The translations under genes and the position numbers were made by a program. 64,000 bases of DNA from Alkalilacustris brevis (GTDB lineage Bacteria; Pseudomonadota; Alphaproteobacteria; Rhodobacterales; Rhodobacteraceae). Of this stretch, positions 33,780-42,370 are shown one piece after another (within the stretch, counting starts at the first letter, position 1; each line of letters starts with the position of its first letter). The stretch spans positions 1 through 64,000 of the forward strand of contig NZ_QNVJ01000047.1 in the NCBI RefSeq assembly GCF_003350345.1, given 5' to 3'. The notes beneath the pieces were generated by a model, which did not search any database, had not been told where the DNA came from, and saw only the letters and a program-made list of their open reading frames with translations.

Positions 33780-34061
33780 ATGGCGCTGCCTGTCATTCCG
33801 ATTGCCGGTATCGGCGTGGTCGCGCTGGCCGGGTATCTGGCGGCACGGAGTGTGGTGTGCGGACGCATCGACCAGCGCACCGAGGATGCGATGGACGAGT
33901 TGCCAGAGGGGCTGAGCGGTGTCCATGCCCCTGAACGCGAACAGGCCAACGGGGCATGGCGGTATCGCCGGGTGATCCGCTGGGGGGCCGAGGGCCGCGG
34001 GGTGGAGGTCGACCTGGCCCTGCTCGGGCGGTTGCGGCTGCGGCGGGTGCCGGGCGCATGA
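33780..34061 (+). CDS. Small single-span membrane protein, function unknown
   Basis: 93 residues: an N-terminal hydrophobic helix (about 3-23, IPIAGIGVVALAGYLAARSV) followed by an acidic then basic cytoplasmic or periplasmic tail with EREQANGAWRYRRVIRW. Not recognised. The ATG has AGGAGC nine bases upstream, a good ribosome binding site, and the stop overlaps the next start as ATGA. It is therefore a real, coupled gene placed before a glutathione-transferase-like gene and divergent from the DUF900 hydrolase. Confidence 0.75.
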   Translation: MALPVIPIAGIGVVALAGYLAARSVVCGRIDQRTEDAMDELPEGLSGVHAPEREQANGAWRYRRVIRWGAEGRGVEVDLALLGRLRLRRVPGA

Positions 34062-34681
34062 GCCTGAGGCTGTATCACAACGACGCGTCGCCCTTCGTGC
34101 GCAAGGTCATGGTCGTGCTGCACGAGACCGGCCAGCTTGCCGATGTGGAACTGGTTCATGCCAAGGGTTCGGCGCTGTCGCCCGGCTCGCTGCCAACCAC
34201 GCGCAACCCGCTGGGCAAGATCCCCGCGCTCGACCGGCCCGAGGGGGCAACCCTTTATGACAGCCGGGTGATCTGCCGGTATCTGGATGCGCGCGCCGGC
34301 GCACGGCTTTACCCCGCGCCGGGCCATTCGGGCGAATGGGAAGTGCTGACCCTTGAGGCGACCGCCGATGGCATGATGGATGCGGCGGTGCTCATGGTTT
34401 ACGAAACCCGGCTGCGCCCGGCCGACAAGGTGATTCCCGAGATTCTGGAGGCCCAGTGGCGCAAGATAGAACGCAGCCTCGATGCGTTGGAGACACGCTG
34501 GATGTCGCATCTGTCCGGGCCGCTGAACATCGCGCATGTCGCAATGGGCTGTGCGCTGGACTATCTCGATTTTCGCCACGGCACGCGCGACTGGCGCGCG
34601 GGGCATCCTGAGCTTGCCGCCTGGCATGTCGGTTTCACGGCGCGCGAAAGCATGGTGGCTACCATGCCACGCCAGATTTGA
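34058..34681 (+). CDS. Glutathione S-transferase family protein
   Basis: 207-residue cytoplasmic protein with a thioredoxin-fold N-terminal domain (LYHNDASPFVRKVMVVLHE, where Ser 11 or a neighbour would contact glutathione; NPLGKIPAL with the cis-Pro; DSRVICRYLD) and an all-helical C-terminal domain. The order matches beta/zeta-like bacterial GSTs. Coupled to the upstream small membrane protein by a 4-base overlap. Substrate unknown; it may serve detoxification or dehalogenation. Confidence 0.88.
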   Translation: MSLRLYHNDASPFVRKVMVVLHETGQLADVELVHAKGSALSPGSLPTTRNPLGKIPALDRPEGATLYDSRVICRYLDARAGARLYPAPGHSGEWEVLTLEATADGMMDAAVLMVYETRLRPADKVIPEILEAQWRKIERSLDALETRWMSHLSGPLNIAHVAMGCALDYLDFRHGTRDWRAGHPELAAWHVGFTARESMVATMPRQI

Positions 34682-34980
34682 GCACCAGCGCGGCGCCCGT
34701 GCCCTGCCGGGCGCATCAATTTCCTCAGGGTGATTCACGGCTGCCCTGGCCCCGGTCGAGACAGCGAAAGATGGCGGGTGGAACCCCCGGCCTTGCCGTG
34801 TCGTGCGGGACACGGAGCCGGGAAAGGCGCGGAATATCTGCCCACTGCGGCAAGATAGCCCGAATTGGTGGCTGGACTGACCCTCACATGCCCGCTAAAA
34901 CCCGCGCCAAAGGGCTGCAGGCAACTGCAGTCTCTGCGCGTTCACGGCCCCGCGAAATGGCCAACTGAGGGAGAATGCAC
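34682..34980 (+). promoter_or_regulatory. Leader region of the cytochrome bc1 operon
   Basis: This 299-base gap contains no ORF that I can support. It has a strong hairpin at about 34786-34822 in which CCGTGTC pairs with GACACGG and an outer CCCGGC with GCCGGG, probably the transcript end of the GST gene or a leader structure. There is also a CTGCAGGCAACTGCAG palindrome (about 34915-34930). The petA promoter should lie between these, but no convincing -35/-10 pair was identified. GGGAG at 34970-34974 is the ribosome binding site of petA. Confidence 0.45.
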
Positions 34981-35541
34981 GTGTCCCACGCTGATGATAC
35001 CGCAGGCAGCCGCCGCGATTTCCTGTATTACGCCACCGCCGGGGCCGGCGCCGTGACCGCCGGTGCGGTAATCTGGCCGCTCATCAACCAGATGAACCCG
35101 GCCGCCGATGTTCAGGCGCTTTCGCAGATATTCGTCGATGTGAGCGGCGTGGAGCCCGGCAGCCAGCTTACGGTCAACTTCCTTGGCAAGCCGGTGTTCA
35201 TCCGCCGCCGCACCGAGGCCGAGATCGAGGAGGCGCGCGCGGTGCCGCTGAGCGATCTGATGGACACCAGTTCGCAAAACCCCAACCGCCCGGGCACCGA
35301 TGCCTCGGACGAAAACCGCACCCTCGACGACGCGGGCGAGTGGCTGGTGATGATCGGGGTCTGCACGCATCTGGGCTGCGTGCCCGTGGGCAATGGCGCG
35401 GGTGATTTCAACGCCTGGTTCTGCCCCTGCCACGGCTCCCATTACGATACTGCAGGGCGTATCCGCCGTGGCCCCGCGCCCGAGAACATGTGGATTCCAG
35501 TCGCGGAATTCGTTGACGATACGACGCTCAGGCTGGGCTAA
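34981..35541 (+). CDS. petA: Ubiquinol-cytochrome c reductase Rieske iron-sulfur subunit
   Basis: Electron-accepting [2Fe-2S] subunit of the cytochrome bc1 complex, anchored in the membrane with its cluster domain in the periplasm. 186 residues: a twin-arginine-type N-terminus (SRRDFLYY), one transmembrane helix, then cluster boxes CTHLGC and CPCHGSHYD with Cys and His ligands. The start was set at GTG 34981 because GGGAG lies at proper distance and SHADD is the usual start; ATG 34975 is too close to that Shine-Dalgarno. Confidence 0.95.
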   Translation: MSHADDTAGSRRDFLYYATAGAGAVTAGAVIWPLINQMNPAADVQALSQIFVDVSGVEPGSQLTVNFLGKPVFIRRRTEAEIEEARAVPLSDLMDTSSQNPNRPGTDASDENRTLDDAGEWLVMIGVCTHLGCVPVGNGAGDFNAWFCPCHGSHYDTAGRIRRGPAPENMWIPVAEFVDDTTLRLG

Positions 35542-35552
35542 GGGAGACAAGC

Positions 35553-36908
35553 ATGTCCGGAATTCCCCACGATCATTACGAGCCGAAAACCAGCGGCGAA
35601 AAATGGCTGCATCGTCGTCTGCCGATTGTCGGCCTGATCTACGACACGCTCATGATCCCGACGCCAAGGAACCTCAACTGGATGTGGATCTGGGGCGTGG
35701 TTCTGGTGTTCTGCCTGGTGTTGCAGATCGTCACCGGCATCGTGCTTGCGATGCACTATACCCCGCATGTGGATTTCGCCTTTGCCAGCGTCGAGCACAT
35801 CATGCGCAACGTCAATGGCGGGCACATGATGCGCTATCTGCATCAGAACGGGGCGATGCTGTTCTTTGCCGCCGTTTACCTGCACATCTTCCGCGGGCTC
35901 TATTACGGCTCGTACAAGGCGCCGCGCGAGGTGACCTGGATTATCGGCATGCTGATCTACCTGCTGATGATGGCCACGGCGTTCATGGGCTATGTGCTGC
36001 CCTGGGGGCAGATGTCGTTCTGGGGCGCCACAGTGATCACCGGCCTGTTCGGCGCGATCCCCGGTATCGGCGATGCGCTGCAGACCTGGCTTCTGGGCGG
36101 GCCGGCGGTGGGCAATGCCACGCTCAACCGTTTCTTCTCGCTGCACTATCTGCTGCCCTTTGTGATTCTCGGGCTGGTCATCGTGCATGTCTGGGCCTTC
36201 CACACGACCGGCAACAACAACCCCACCGGGGTCGAGGTGCGCCGCAAGTCCAAGGAAGAGGCCGAGCGCGACACGCTGCCCTTCTGGCCCTACTTCGTGA
36301 TGAAGGACCTCTTCGCGCTGGGTGTGGTGATGATCGTCTTCTGGCTGATCGTGGCCTACATGCCCAACTATCTCGGACACCCCGACAACTACATCGAGGC
36401 CGACCCGCTGGTGACGCCATCGCATATCGTGCCGGAATGGTACTTCCTGCCATTCTACGCGATCCTGCGCGCCTTCACCTCGGATGTCTGGATCGTCATC
36501 TTCGCCAACTGGATCAGCTTCGGCATCATCGACGCGGCCTTCTTCGGCGTGCTGGCGATGTTCGCCTCGATCTTCGTGATGGTGCTGGTGCCCTGGCTCG
36601 ACACCTCGCGGGTGCGCTCGGGCAAGTATCGCCCGATGTTCAAGTGGTGGTTCTGGCTTCTGGTGGTGGACTTCTTCGTGCTGATGTGGGCAGGGGCCAT
36701 GCCGGCCGAGGGCATCTACACCAACATTGCGCTGATCGGGACGGCTTACTGGTTTGGCTACTTCCTGGTGATCCTGCCGCTCTTGGGCGTGATCGAGAAG
36801 CCGCAGCCAGAGCCGGCGACCATCGAGGATGATTTCAATGCTAAGGTCAAGAAATCCTCGGGTGGTGACAAGGGTGGCCCTTCGCCCGAACGCGTTCCGG
36901 CCGAATGA
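35553..36908 (+). CDS. petB: Cytochrome b of the bc1 complex
   Basis: Membrane subunit with the quinol-oxidising and quinone-reducing sites and two b haems. 451 residues with eight hydrophobic helices. Four haem-ligand His occur in the second and fourth helices (YLHQNG/YLHIFRG; SLHYLLP/VHVWAFH). The quinol-site motif [10 protein letters not shown] is present. The C-terminal tail ([12 protein letters not shown] region) extends past the usual E. coli-free family core as in other Rhodobacteraceae. Eleven bases after petA. Confidence 0.97.
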   Translation: MSGIPHDHYEPKTSGEKWLHRRLPIVGLIYDTLMIPTPRNLNWMWIWGVVLVFCLVLQIVTGIVLAMHYTPHVDFAFASVEHIMRNVNGGHMMRYLHQNGAMLFFAAVYLHIFRGLYYGSYKAPREVTWIIGMLIYLLMMATAFMGYVLPWGQMSFWGATVITGLFGAIPGIGDALQTWLLGGPAVGNATLNRFFSLHYLLPFVILGLVIVHVWAFHTTGNNNPTGVEVRRKSKEEAERDTLPFWPYFVMKDLFALGVVMIVFWLIVAYMPNYLGHPDNYIEADPLVTPSHIVPEWYFLPFYAILRAFTSDVWIVIFANWISFGIIDAAFFGVLAMFASIFVMVLVPWLDTSRVRSGKYRPMFKWWFWLLVVDFFVLMWAGAMPAEGIYTNIALIGTAYWFGYFLVILPLLGVIEKPQPEPATIEDDFNAKVKKSSGGDKGGPSPERVPAE

Positions 36909-36936
36909 GATGGGCATGAAAGAAAGGATGACAGCT

Positions 36937-37728
36937 GTGAAACTGAAAACCCTCACGCTTTCTGCCCTCACCGCGCTTGGCCTTTCGGCCGGTGCCGCCA
37001 TGGCGGCAGGTGCGGGCGGCGAGGTGCAGACCTTCGACTTCTCGTTCAAGGGCCCCTTCGGCACGTATGATCGCAATCAGCTTCAGCGCGGGCTGCAGGT
37101 CTATACCGAGGTATGCTCGGCCTGCCACGGGCTGGAATATGTGCCCTTCCGCACGCTCTCTGACCCGGACGGCCCCGGCATCCCCGAGGACCAGGTTCGG
37201 GCCTTTGCTGCGGAGTTCCAGGTGTGGGATCCCGAGCTGCGCGAGTTCCGCACCGCCGAGGTGACCGATCACTTCCCGGCCTCGAATCTGGAAACGGCGC
37301 CTGACCTCAGCCTGATGACCAAGGCGCGCGCCGGGTTCGAGGGCCCCTACGGGCTGGGCCTGAACCAGCTGTTCAAGGGCATCGGCGGGCCTGAATACCT
37401 GGCCTCGCTTTTGCTGGGCTATACTGGCGAGGAAGAGATGCAGGCCGGCACGATGTTCTACGAGAATTCGGCGTTCGGCGGGCTGATCTCGATGGCGCCG
37501 GTGCTGCAGGAAGGCATGGTTACCTATGCCGACGGCACCCCGGCGACCGAGGAACAGATGGCCAAGGATGTCGCGGCCTTCCTGACCTGGACGGCGGAAC
37601 CCAAGATGCACGCCCGCAAGCGCGCGGGCCTGACCGGGTTCATCCTGCTGACGCTGTTGACCGCGCTGCTCTATCTGACCAACAAGAAAATCTGGGCGCC
37701 GGTCAAGAAACGCGCGAAAGAGGCCTGA
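36937..37728 (+). CDS. petC: Cytochrome c1 of the bc1 complex
   Basis: Covalent c-type haem subunit that passes electrons to cytochrome c. About 263 residues: signal peptide ([22 protein letters not shown]), haem site CSACH near residue 58, FPASN and MAPVL (possible sixth Met ligand region), and a C-terminal anchor ([19 protein letters not shown]). The segment before the Met region is shorter than in R. capsulatus, lacking its Cys-containing insertion. GTG 36937 was chosen as start because AAAGGA lies eight bases upstream; ATG 36928 overlaps that Shine-Dalgarno. Last gene of petABC. Confidence 0.95.
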   Translation: MKLKTLTLSALTALGLSAGAAMAAGAGGEVQTFDFSFKGPFGTYDRNQLQRGLQVYTEVCSACHGLEYVPFRTLSDPDGPGIPEDQVRAFAAEFQVWDPELREFRTAEVTDHFPASNLETAPDLSLMTKARAGFEGPYGLGLNQLFKGIGGPEYLASLLLGYTGEEEMQAGTMFYENSAFGGLISMAPVLQEGMVTYADGTPATEEQMAKDVAAFLTWTAEPKMHARKRAGLTGFILLTLLTALLYLTNKKIWAPVKKRAKEA

Positions 37729-37804
37729 GGCCGCGCGGCGCGGTTGATCCCGGCATCTCGATCGCCAATGTCCACGGTCGGCAGACCGGGATTCTGAATT
37801 TGGC

Positions 37805-37827
37805 GCTGACTCGCTGAGCGGGTCAGC
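37805..37827 (+). other. Hairpin downstream of petC
   Basis: GCTGACTCGC (37805-37814) pairs with GCGGGTCAGC (37818-37827), one G-U, with a three-base loop. It stands 14 bases before the main terminator and may protect the 3' end of the petABC message. Confidence 0.55.
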
Positions 37828-37840
37828 CGAAAACAAGAAA

Positions 37841-37872
37841 GGGGGCCTTCCTGCGTGGAAGGCTCCCTTTTT
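37841..37872 (+). terminator. Intrinsic terminator of petABC
   Basis: GGGGGCCTTCC (37841-37851) pairs with GGAAGGCTCCC (37857-37867), with one G-U, around loop TGCGT, followed by TTTTT (37868-37872). An A-rich AAAACAAGAAA precedes it, so it could also act in the reverse direction for the convergent gene. Confidence 0.92.
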
Positions 37873-37901
37873 CAAATCATGCCGCCGGTGCGCCCGCCGG
37901 T

Positions 37902-38891
37902 TCAGATCACGGCTGTTTCAAAGGTGGTGGGGTGGAACAGCTCTTCGGGTTTCAGGCGACGGGGCGAGAGGCCTTGCTCGTGGTGCAGACGCAGGAACTC
38001 TTCAATGACATGGCGGTTCTCGTGGAAGCCGTATGACCAGTAATCGTCGCCCATCAGGCGCTGCGCCTCGAGAATCTGTTCCTCAAGAAAGGGCAGCGTG
38101 ACCTTGGTGGTGGCCGTGTCGGCCAGATGGGCGGCATTGACCGCCTTGGCCTGTACGAAGGCCTTGAGTGCTGTGGCCGGCAGCCAGGGATGCGCCGTGA
38201 CCAGTTCGCGCCTGATACCCAGAATGTGCATGATCGGGAAGATGCGCGTGCGTTGGAAATAGTCTATGGCGGCGGCGCGGGGATCGGGGAACAGCCAGCC
38301 GACATTGTGTTCGGGGCCAAAGCACGAGGGCATCCGCGGGCCGATCAGCGCGTCGATCTCGCCGCGTGCCAGCATCCCGGACAGGGTTTCGCCTTCGGGT
38401 GCGTCTTCCAGCTTGACCCCTTCGGGCAGTTTGACCGCGATCTTTTCGATCCGCCCCGGCGCCTCGATCCCGCCGCGCACCCAGGTCACATCCTCGGCGC
38501 TGACGCCGAAGTCGTCTTGCAGAAACCCGCGCGCCCAGACATTGGCGGTCAGTTGGTATTCGGCAAGGCCCACGCGGCGGCCTGTCAGGTCGGCGGGGCT
38601 TTCGATGCCGCGGTCGGTGCGAATATAGACCGAGGTGTGCCGGAACATTCGCGAGGGAAAGACCGGCACGCCGACATAGGGGCAATCGCCCGCCGCTGTC
38701 TTGACCGAGAACGAACTGAGCGAAAGCTCGCAAATGTCGAACTCGGCATGACGAAAGGCGCGGAAGAAGATTTCTTCCGGATCGAGCTTGAGCGGCACGA
38801 TCTCGACCCCGTCCATGCGCACGTCCCCGTCCAGAAGCGGTCGCGCGCGGTCATAATCCCCGATGGCCAGCGAAAGTTGCAGATGCGGCAT
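37902..38891 (-). CDS. 4,5-dihydroxyphthalate decarboxylase-like protein
   Basis: 329-residue protein of the periplasmic-binding-protein fold but without a signal peptide. It begins MPHLQLSLAIGDYDRARPLLDG and contains EFDICELSLSSF, FPSRMFRHTSVYI and GLAEYQLTANVW. Pht5-type 4,5-dihydroxyphthalate decarboxylases share length, fold and the missing signal peptide, and are often misnamed ABC substrate-binding proteins. It lies downstream of a flavin aromatic hydroxylase and a MarR regulator, so a decarboxylation or tautomer-handling step in aromatic catabolism is plausible. A cytoplasmic sensor or binding protein is the alternative. The start at 38891 was chosen since the upstream extension lacks homology. 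Confidence 0.72.
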   Translation of the reverse strand: MPHLQLSLAIGDYDRARPLLDGDVRMDGVEIVPLKLDPEEIFFRAFRHAEFDICELSLSSFSVKTAAGDCPYVGVPVFPSRMFRHTSVYIRTDRGIESPADLTGRRVGLAEYQLTANVWARGFLQDDFGVSAEDVTWVRGGIEAPGRIEKIAVKLPEGVKLEDAPEGETLSGMLARGEIDALIGPRMPSCFGPEHNVGWLFPDPRAAAIDYFQRTRIFPIMHILGIRRELVTAHPWLPATALKAFVQAKAVNAAHLADTATTKVTLPFLEEQILEAQRLMGDDYWSYGFHENRHVIEEFLRLHHEQGLSPRRLKPEELFHPTTFETAVI

Positions 38892-39044
38892 GTTTTCCTC
38901 GTTGTTCGTAATGATGTCTTGTCCGCCCACGGTCATGCGCCTGCGGCAAAGTAGAGAACGGGGATGACGCCGGGTTGCTGCGAGGTCTGCGCCGCCGGCC
39001 GTGAGTGGTGACGCGCACCGCCTTGTTGCGCCTTCGTCATCCCC

Positions 39045-39065
39045 GCCGGCGTTGGCGACGCCGGC
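39045..39065. other. Hairpin between the flavin hydroxylase and decarboxylase-like genes
   Basis: GCCGGCGT (39045-39052) and ACGCCGGC (39058-39065) form a perfect 8-bp stem. CGTCATCCCC just before it is complementary to GGGGATGACG about 75 bases upstream, making a larger nested fold in the 245-base gap 38892-39136. No T-tract. It may reduce read-through, giving the downstream gene its own expression level. Confidence 0.5.
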
Positions 39066-39136
39066 GATCATGTCAGAACTAGCACCGGACAGGGCACAGG
39101 CGCAGGAAAAAAGGGAGCCTGCTCAATTCAAAATAG

Positions 39137-41086
39137 CTACATCGCAGGCAGCATGATCCGCTGGAAGAACGCCGCAAGGCCCGCGTTATCATCGAGTGGC
39201 AGGATATTGGCCACATATTGATCGGGGCGCACCACAACCATGCAGCCGCGTGCCCGGTCTATGCCGCGCATGTCAAAGATGTCCTGTCCCGGATTCAGAT
39301 CAGGGCAGTAGATCTTTTCATAGTCGCGCAGGGCATGGCGGCCCTTTGTGGGCAGGAGCAGGGCGGGCATCTTATCGAGCCGCAGGTCGCGGTGATACTT
39401 CTGGAACACGACCCTCAGGTCGATGACCGAATCCAGGTCGGCGCCTTTGGGCGTTGCGCGCCGAATGGGCGAGTCGGTGCCATTTTCGAGCCAGTCGCAC
39501 AGCTGCGCGATCTTGCCGTCAGGACCCCCCTGATCGTCGCTGGCGGCAAACGCAAAGACGCGCCAGCGCCCGTCGGCCTTTACGGTATGGCCCAGGTGAA
39601 TCGGTTTGGCATCGGCCAGCCGGATCACAGGAGCCGAGTGAAAGCGCATCCCGGTGGTCAGGCCCGCAGCGAGGTGCTGGTTATCGTGCCCGCCGCAGAT
39701 ATCGGACGCCGCATAGTGAATTGCCGTGCCTGCGGTGAAGCGCCCGTGCTGGACAAAATATTTCTGGAACTCGGCCGGATCGACGCCCTCGGTATCATCG
39801 GGGCCGGTCTTTGGGCGGGCGCTGAACATGCGCGCCAACTCGCGGTCGAAATCGATCAGCTGTTTGGCGATGGTCTGGCGTTCGCCGGAATAGCTGTGCA
39901 ACAGCTCCGGCGCACTGCGCCCCTGAAGCACGGCGGCAAGCTTCCAGCCCAGGTTGAAGCCATCGCCCATCGAGACATTCATGCCCTGCCCTGCCTTGGG
40001 GCTGTGGGTATGGCAGGCATCGCCGGTGATGAAGACATGCGGGAGTCGCGTGGCGATCTGATCCTCGGGCACGTCGTCGAACTTGTCGCACAGGCGCTGG
40101 CCGATCTCGTAGACCGACCACCAGGGCACTTCCTTTACCTCAAGGCTATAGGGGCGGAAGATGCGCTGCGCGGCGGCGATGATGTGGTCAACCGTGATGT
40201 TCTTGTTGGCCACGCGCTCATTCTCGTTCAGCTTGTCCAGTTCGATATAGAGCCGGACAAGAAAGCCACCCTCGCGCGGGATCAGGATGGCATTGCCCTC
40301 ATTGGCCGAGTGGATGGCAGCCTTCATCCGGAAATCCGGGAAATCCGACACCGCCAGCACATCCATCACGCCCCAGGCCTGATTGGCGGAGTCGCCGACC
40401 AGCTTGCGCCCGATTTCGTGCCGCACGACGCTGCGCGCGCCATCACAGCCCACCACATAACGGGCGCGGATGGTTTCCACGTCGCCCTCATGGCCGGCGT
40501 CCGAACGCTCGATCCGGGCAGTGACAGGGTGGGACGAAGCCCTGGCGCCGGTGCCCGCATTGGGGTCGACTTCGAGATCGAGAAGCCTGCGCGAGTAATA
40601 GGGCACGATATGGCCCGGCCCGTTGCGCATGACGTCGAGATAGAAATCATGCACCCGCGCCTGATTGAGTACCACATGGGGAAACTCGGACAGCCCGTCC
40701 TCGGTGTCCTGGATGCGGCCGCTGCGGTAGATGTGATCGGGGGTTTCCGGATCGGGCCGCCAGAACGAGGTTTCATTGATCCAGCAGGCTTCCTTGAGCA
40801 CGCGCTCGGCGAAGTCAAAGGCCTCGAACATCTCGACGGTGCGGCAGGCGATACCGTCGGCCTGGCCCAGCGTGATGCGGTCATCCTTCTGTTCGATGAT
40901 GCAGGTCTTGATATCGGCAAAGGCCGCCAGCTGCGCCGCCAGGGTCAGCCCCGCCGGGCCGCAGCCCACGATCAGCACATCGCACTCCTCAGGCAGCGGA
41001 TCGCGGCGGGGGCGTGTATCCTCCGGGTTGCCGATGCGTGCTGTGGTAGGGTCGCCGGGGGTGAACCCGTTGTAGTGGAACTGCAT
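39137..41086 (-). CDS. FAD-dependent aromatic hydroxylase (MobA/phenol 2-monooxygenase type)
   Basis: 649-residue class A flavoprotein monooxygenase that inserts one oxygen into a phenolic ring using NAD(P)H. The N-terminal FAD fold has DVLIVGCGPAG (36-46), the second FAD motif is GDACHTHSPKAGQGMN near 355, and a thioredoxin-like C-terminal domain (about 470-649) is typical of phenol 2-monooxygenase and 3-hydroxybenzoate 4-hydroxylase MobA. Length matches both. The divergent MarR gene mirrors the mobA-mobR arrangement of Comamonas, favouring a hydroxybenzoate substrate, but the exact phenol cannot be fixed by sequence. Confidence 0.87.
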   Translation of the reverse strand: MQFHYNGFTPGDPTTARIGNPEDTRPRRDPLPEECDVLIVGCGPAGLTLAAQLAAFADIKTCIIEQKDDRITLGQADGIACRTVEMFEAFDFAERVLKEACWINETSFWRPDPETPDHIYRSGRIQDTEDGLSEFPHVVLNQARVHDFYLDVMRNGPGHIVPYYSRRLLDLEVDPNAGTGARASSHPVTARIERSDAGHEGDVETIRARYVVGCDGARSVVRHEIGRKLVGDSANQAWGVMDVLAVSDFPDFRMKAAIHSANEGNAILIPREGGFLVRLYIELDKLNENERVANKNITVDHIIAAAQRIFRPYSLEVKEVPWWSVYEIGQRLCDKFDDVPEDQIATRLPHVFITGDACHTHSPKAGQGMNVSMGDGFNLGWKLAAVLQGRSAPELLHSYSGERQTIAKQLIDFDRELARMFSARPKTGPDDTEGVDPAEFQKYFVQHGRFTAGTAIHYAASDICGGHDNQHLAAGLTTGMRFHSAPVIRLADAKPIHLGHTVKADGRWRVFAFAASDDQGGPDGKIAQLCDWLENGTDSPIRRATPKGADLDSVIDLRVVFQKYHRDLRLDKMPALLLPTKGRHALRDYEKIYCPDLNPGQDIFDMRGIDRARGCMVVVRPDQYVANILPLDDNAGLAAFFQRIMLPAM

Positions 41087-41155
41087 GGTTTCCTCTCCCT
41101 GAGGTGATAGCGGCGATGCTGTTGGTTGCTGCCAGCATAAGCGGTATTGTTATTG

Positions 41156-41202
41156 TATGTATACCGATCATGTGCGCGGAGGGCAAATGATTTGTATACA
41201 TA
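41156..41202. promoter_or_regulatory. Paired operator in the hydroxylase/marR divergent promoter
   Basis: The 184-base divergent gap contains TATGTATAC (41156-41164) and its perfect inverse GTATACATA (41194-41202), each holding the palindrome GTATAC or a close form, 38 bases apart centre to centre in an AT-rich stretch. Such paired near-palindromes between a catabolic gene and a MarR gene are the expected binding sites of the repressor, covering both promoters. Confidence 0.65.
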
Positions 41203-41270
41203 TCAAGCCTGCGCGGTTAACCTGACACCCGACCCGCGCGAGGGGCGAAAATCTGAACAGGGAGGAAAAA

Positions 41271-41720
41271 GTGAGCGAGATCTTCGAACTGCCCGGTCAT
41301 TTCATACGGCGGTTGCATCAGATCTCGGTCCAGGCCTTTCATGCCCGTGCCCGCGCCGCGGGCCACGATCTGACCCCGGTGCAATTTGTCGCGCTCGAGG
41401 CCGTGCGGACGACACCGGGGATCGATCAGGCCAGCGTGGCGGCGATGATCGCCTATGACCGCACGACCATTGGCGGCGTCATCGACCGGCTTGTGGAAAA
41501 AGGCTACCTCAAACGCGAGATTAGCCCGCGGGACCGCCGTGCGCGCGTTCTGACGCTAAGCGCCGCAGGTAAGCGCATTCTCGATGAGTTCACGCCTGCC
41601 GTTCTGGCATTGCAGGCCGATATCCTGTGTGGCCTGACCGAGGAGGAGCGCCGGACCTTCCTTGCTCTCGCTCGCAAGGCGACCCGCGCGCTGCATCCCG
41701 AGGAGGTGGCGTCCGATTAG
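41271..41720 (+). CDS. MarR family regulator, probable repressor of the adjacent hydroxylase
   Basis: 149-residue winged-helix regulator with recognition helix around residues 60-75 (QASVAAMIAYDRTTIGGVIDRL) and the wing DRRARVLTLSAAGKR. The GTG start at 41271 follows GGGAGGAAAAA. It diverges from the MobA-like hydroxylase, as MobR does from mobA; MobR releases DNA on binding 3-hydroxybenzoate. By that analogy this protein probably represses hydroxylase expression until an aromatic ligand appears. The rfb genes downstream are unlikely targets. Confidence 0.87.
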   Translation: MSEIFELPGHFIRRLHQISVQAFHARARAAGHDLTPVQFVALEAVRTTPGIDQASVAAMIAYDRTTIGGVIDRLVEKGYLKREISPRDRRARVLTLSAAGKRILDEFTPAVLALQADILCGLTEEERRTFLALARKATRALHPEEVASD

Positions 41721-41812
41721 CGGTTTCTTTACCGCAAATGCGCTGTCTTGTGCTGCATGGTGTCGCCCGCGTTTTTCTGGCAGGTTGCGTCCAGCTTGAG
41801 TGATGGAGTGCC

Positions 41813-42367
41813 ATGCAACTGGATCCCACGACATTGCCCGAGGTTCTGATCCTCACCCCACGCCGGTTCAGTGATGCGCGGGGCTGGTTCTCGGAAACCT
41901 GGAACAGGCGCACATTGGAGCAGGCGGGCGCGTCACTGCCCGATTTCGTGCAGGACAATCATTCCTGTTCGCGGCAGGCGGGCACGCTGCGCGGGCTGCA
42001 TTACCAGACGCCGCCCCATGCCCAGGGCAAGCTGGTGCGTTGCGTGCGCGGCGCGATCCTTGACGTGGCGGTGGATGCGCGGCGCGGCTCGCCCCGTTAC
42101 GGGCAATGGGTGGGGGTCGATCTGAGCGCGGCGAATGGCCGGCAGCTCTGGGTGCCGCCGGGGTTCCTGCATGGCTTTGTTACCCGCGCGCGCGATACCG
42201 AAGTCATCTACAAATGCACCGATTACTATGCGCCCGAATGCGACGGCGCGGTTTTGTGGAGCAGCCTTGGCATCGACTGGGGCGTGACAGCGCCGGTGCT
42301 GTCCGGGAAGGATGCCGCCGCCGTGCCCTTTGCCGATTTCGACACGCCTTTCACCTATGCGGGGTAA
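41813..42367 (+). CDS. rfbC: dTDP-4-dehydrorhamnose 3,5-epimerase
   Basis: Third-step enzyme of dTDP-L-rhamnose synthesis, epimerising C3 and C5. 184 residues of cupin fold with GTLRGLHYQ (catalytic His), LVRCVRGAILDVAVD, PPGFLHGF and KCTDYYAPE (catalytic Tyr). Length is normal. First gene of rfbC-rfbB-rfbD, with three bases to rfbB. The operon would supply rhamnose for O-antigen or exopolysaccharide. Confidence 0.96.
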   Translation: MQLDPTTLPEVLILTPRRFSDARGWFSETWNRRTLEQAGASLPDFVQDNHSCSRQAGTLRGLHYQTPPHAQGKLVRCVRGAILDVAVDARRGSPRYGQWVGVDLSAANGRQLWVPPGFLHGFVTRARDTEVIYKCTDYYAPECDGAVLWSSLGIDWGVTAPVLSGKDAAAVPFADFDTPFTYAG

Positions 42368-42370
42368 GCG

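Noticed and set aside
37902-38891. Periplasmic ABC substrate-binding protein
   Set aside because: Fold is similar but there is no signal peptide and no adjacent permease or ATPase, so a Pht5-like enzyme is favoured.
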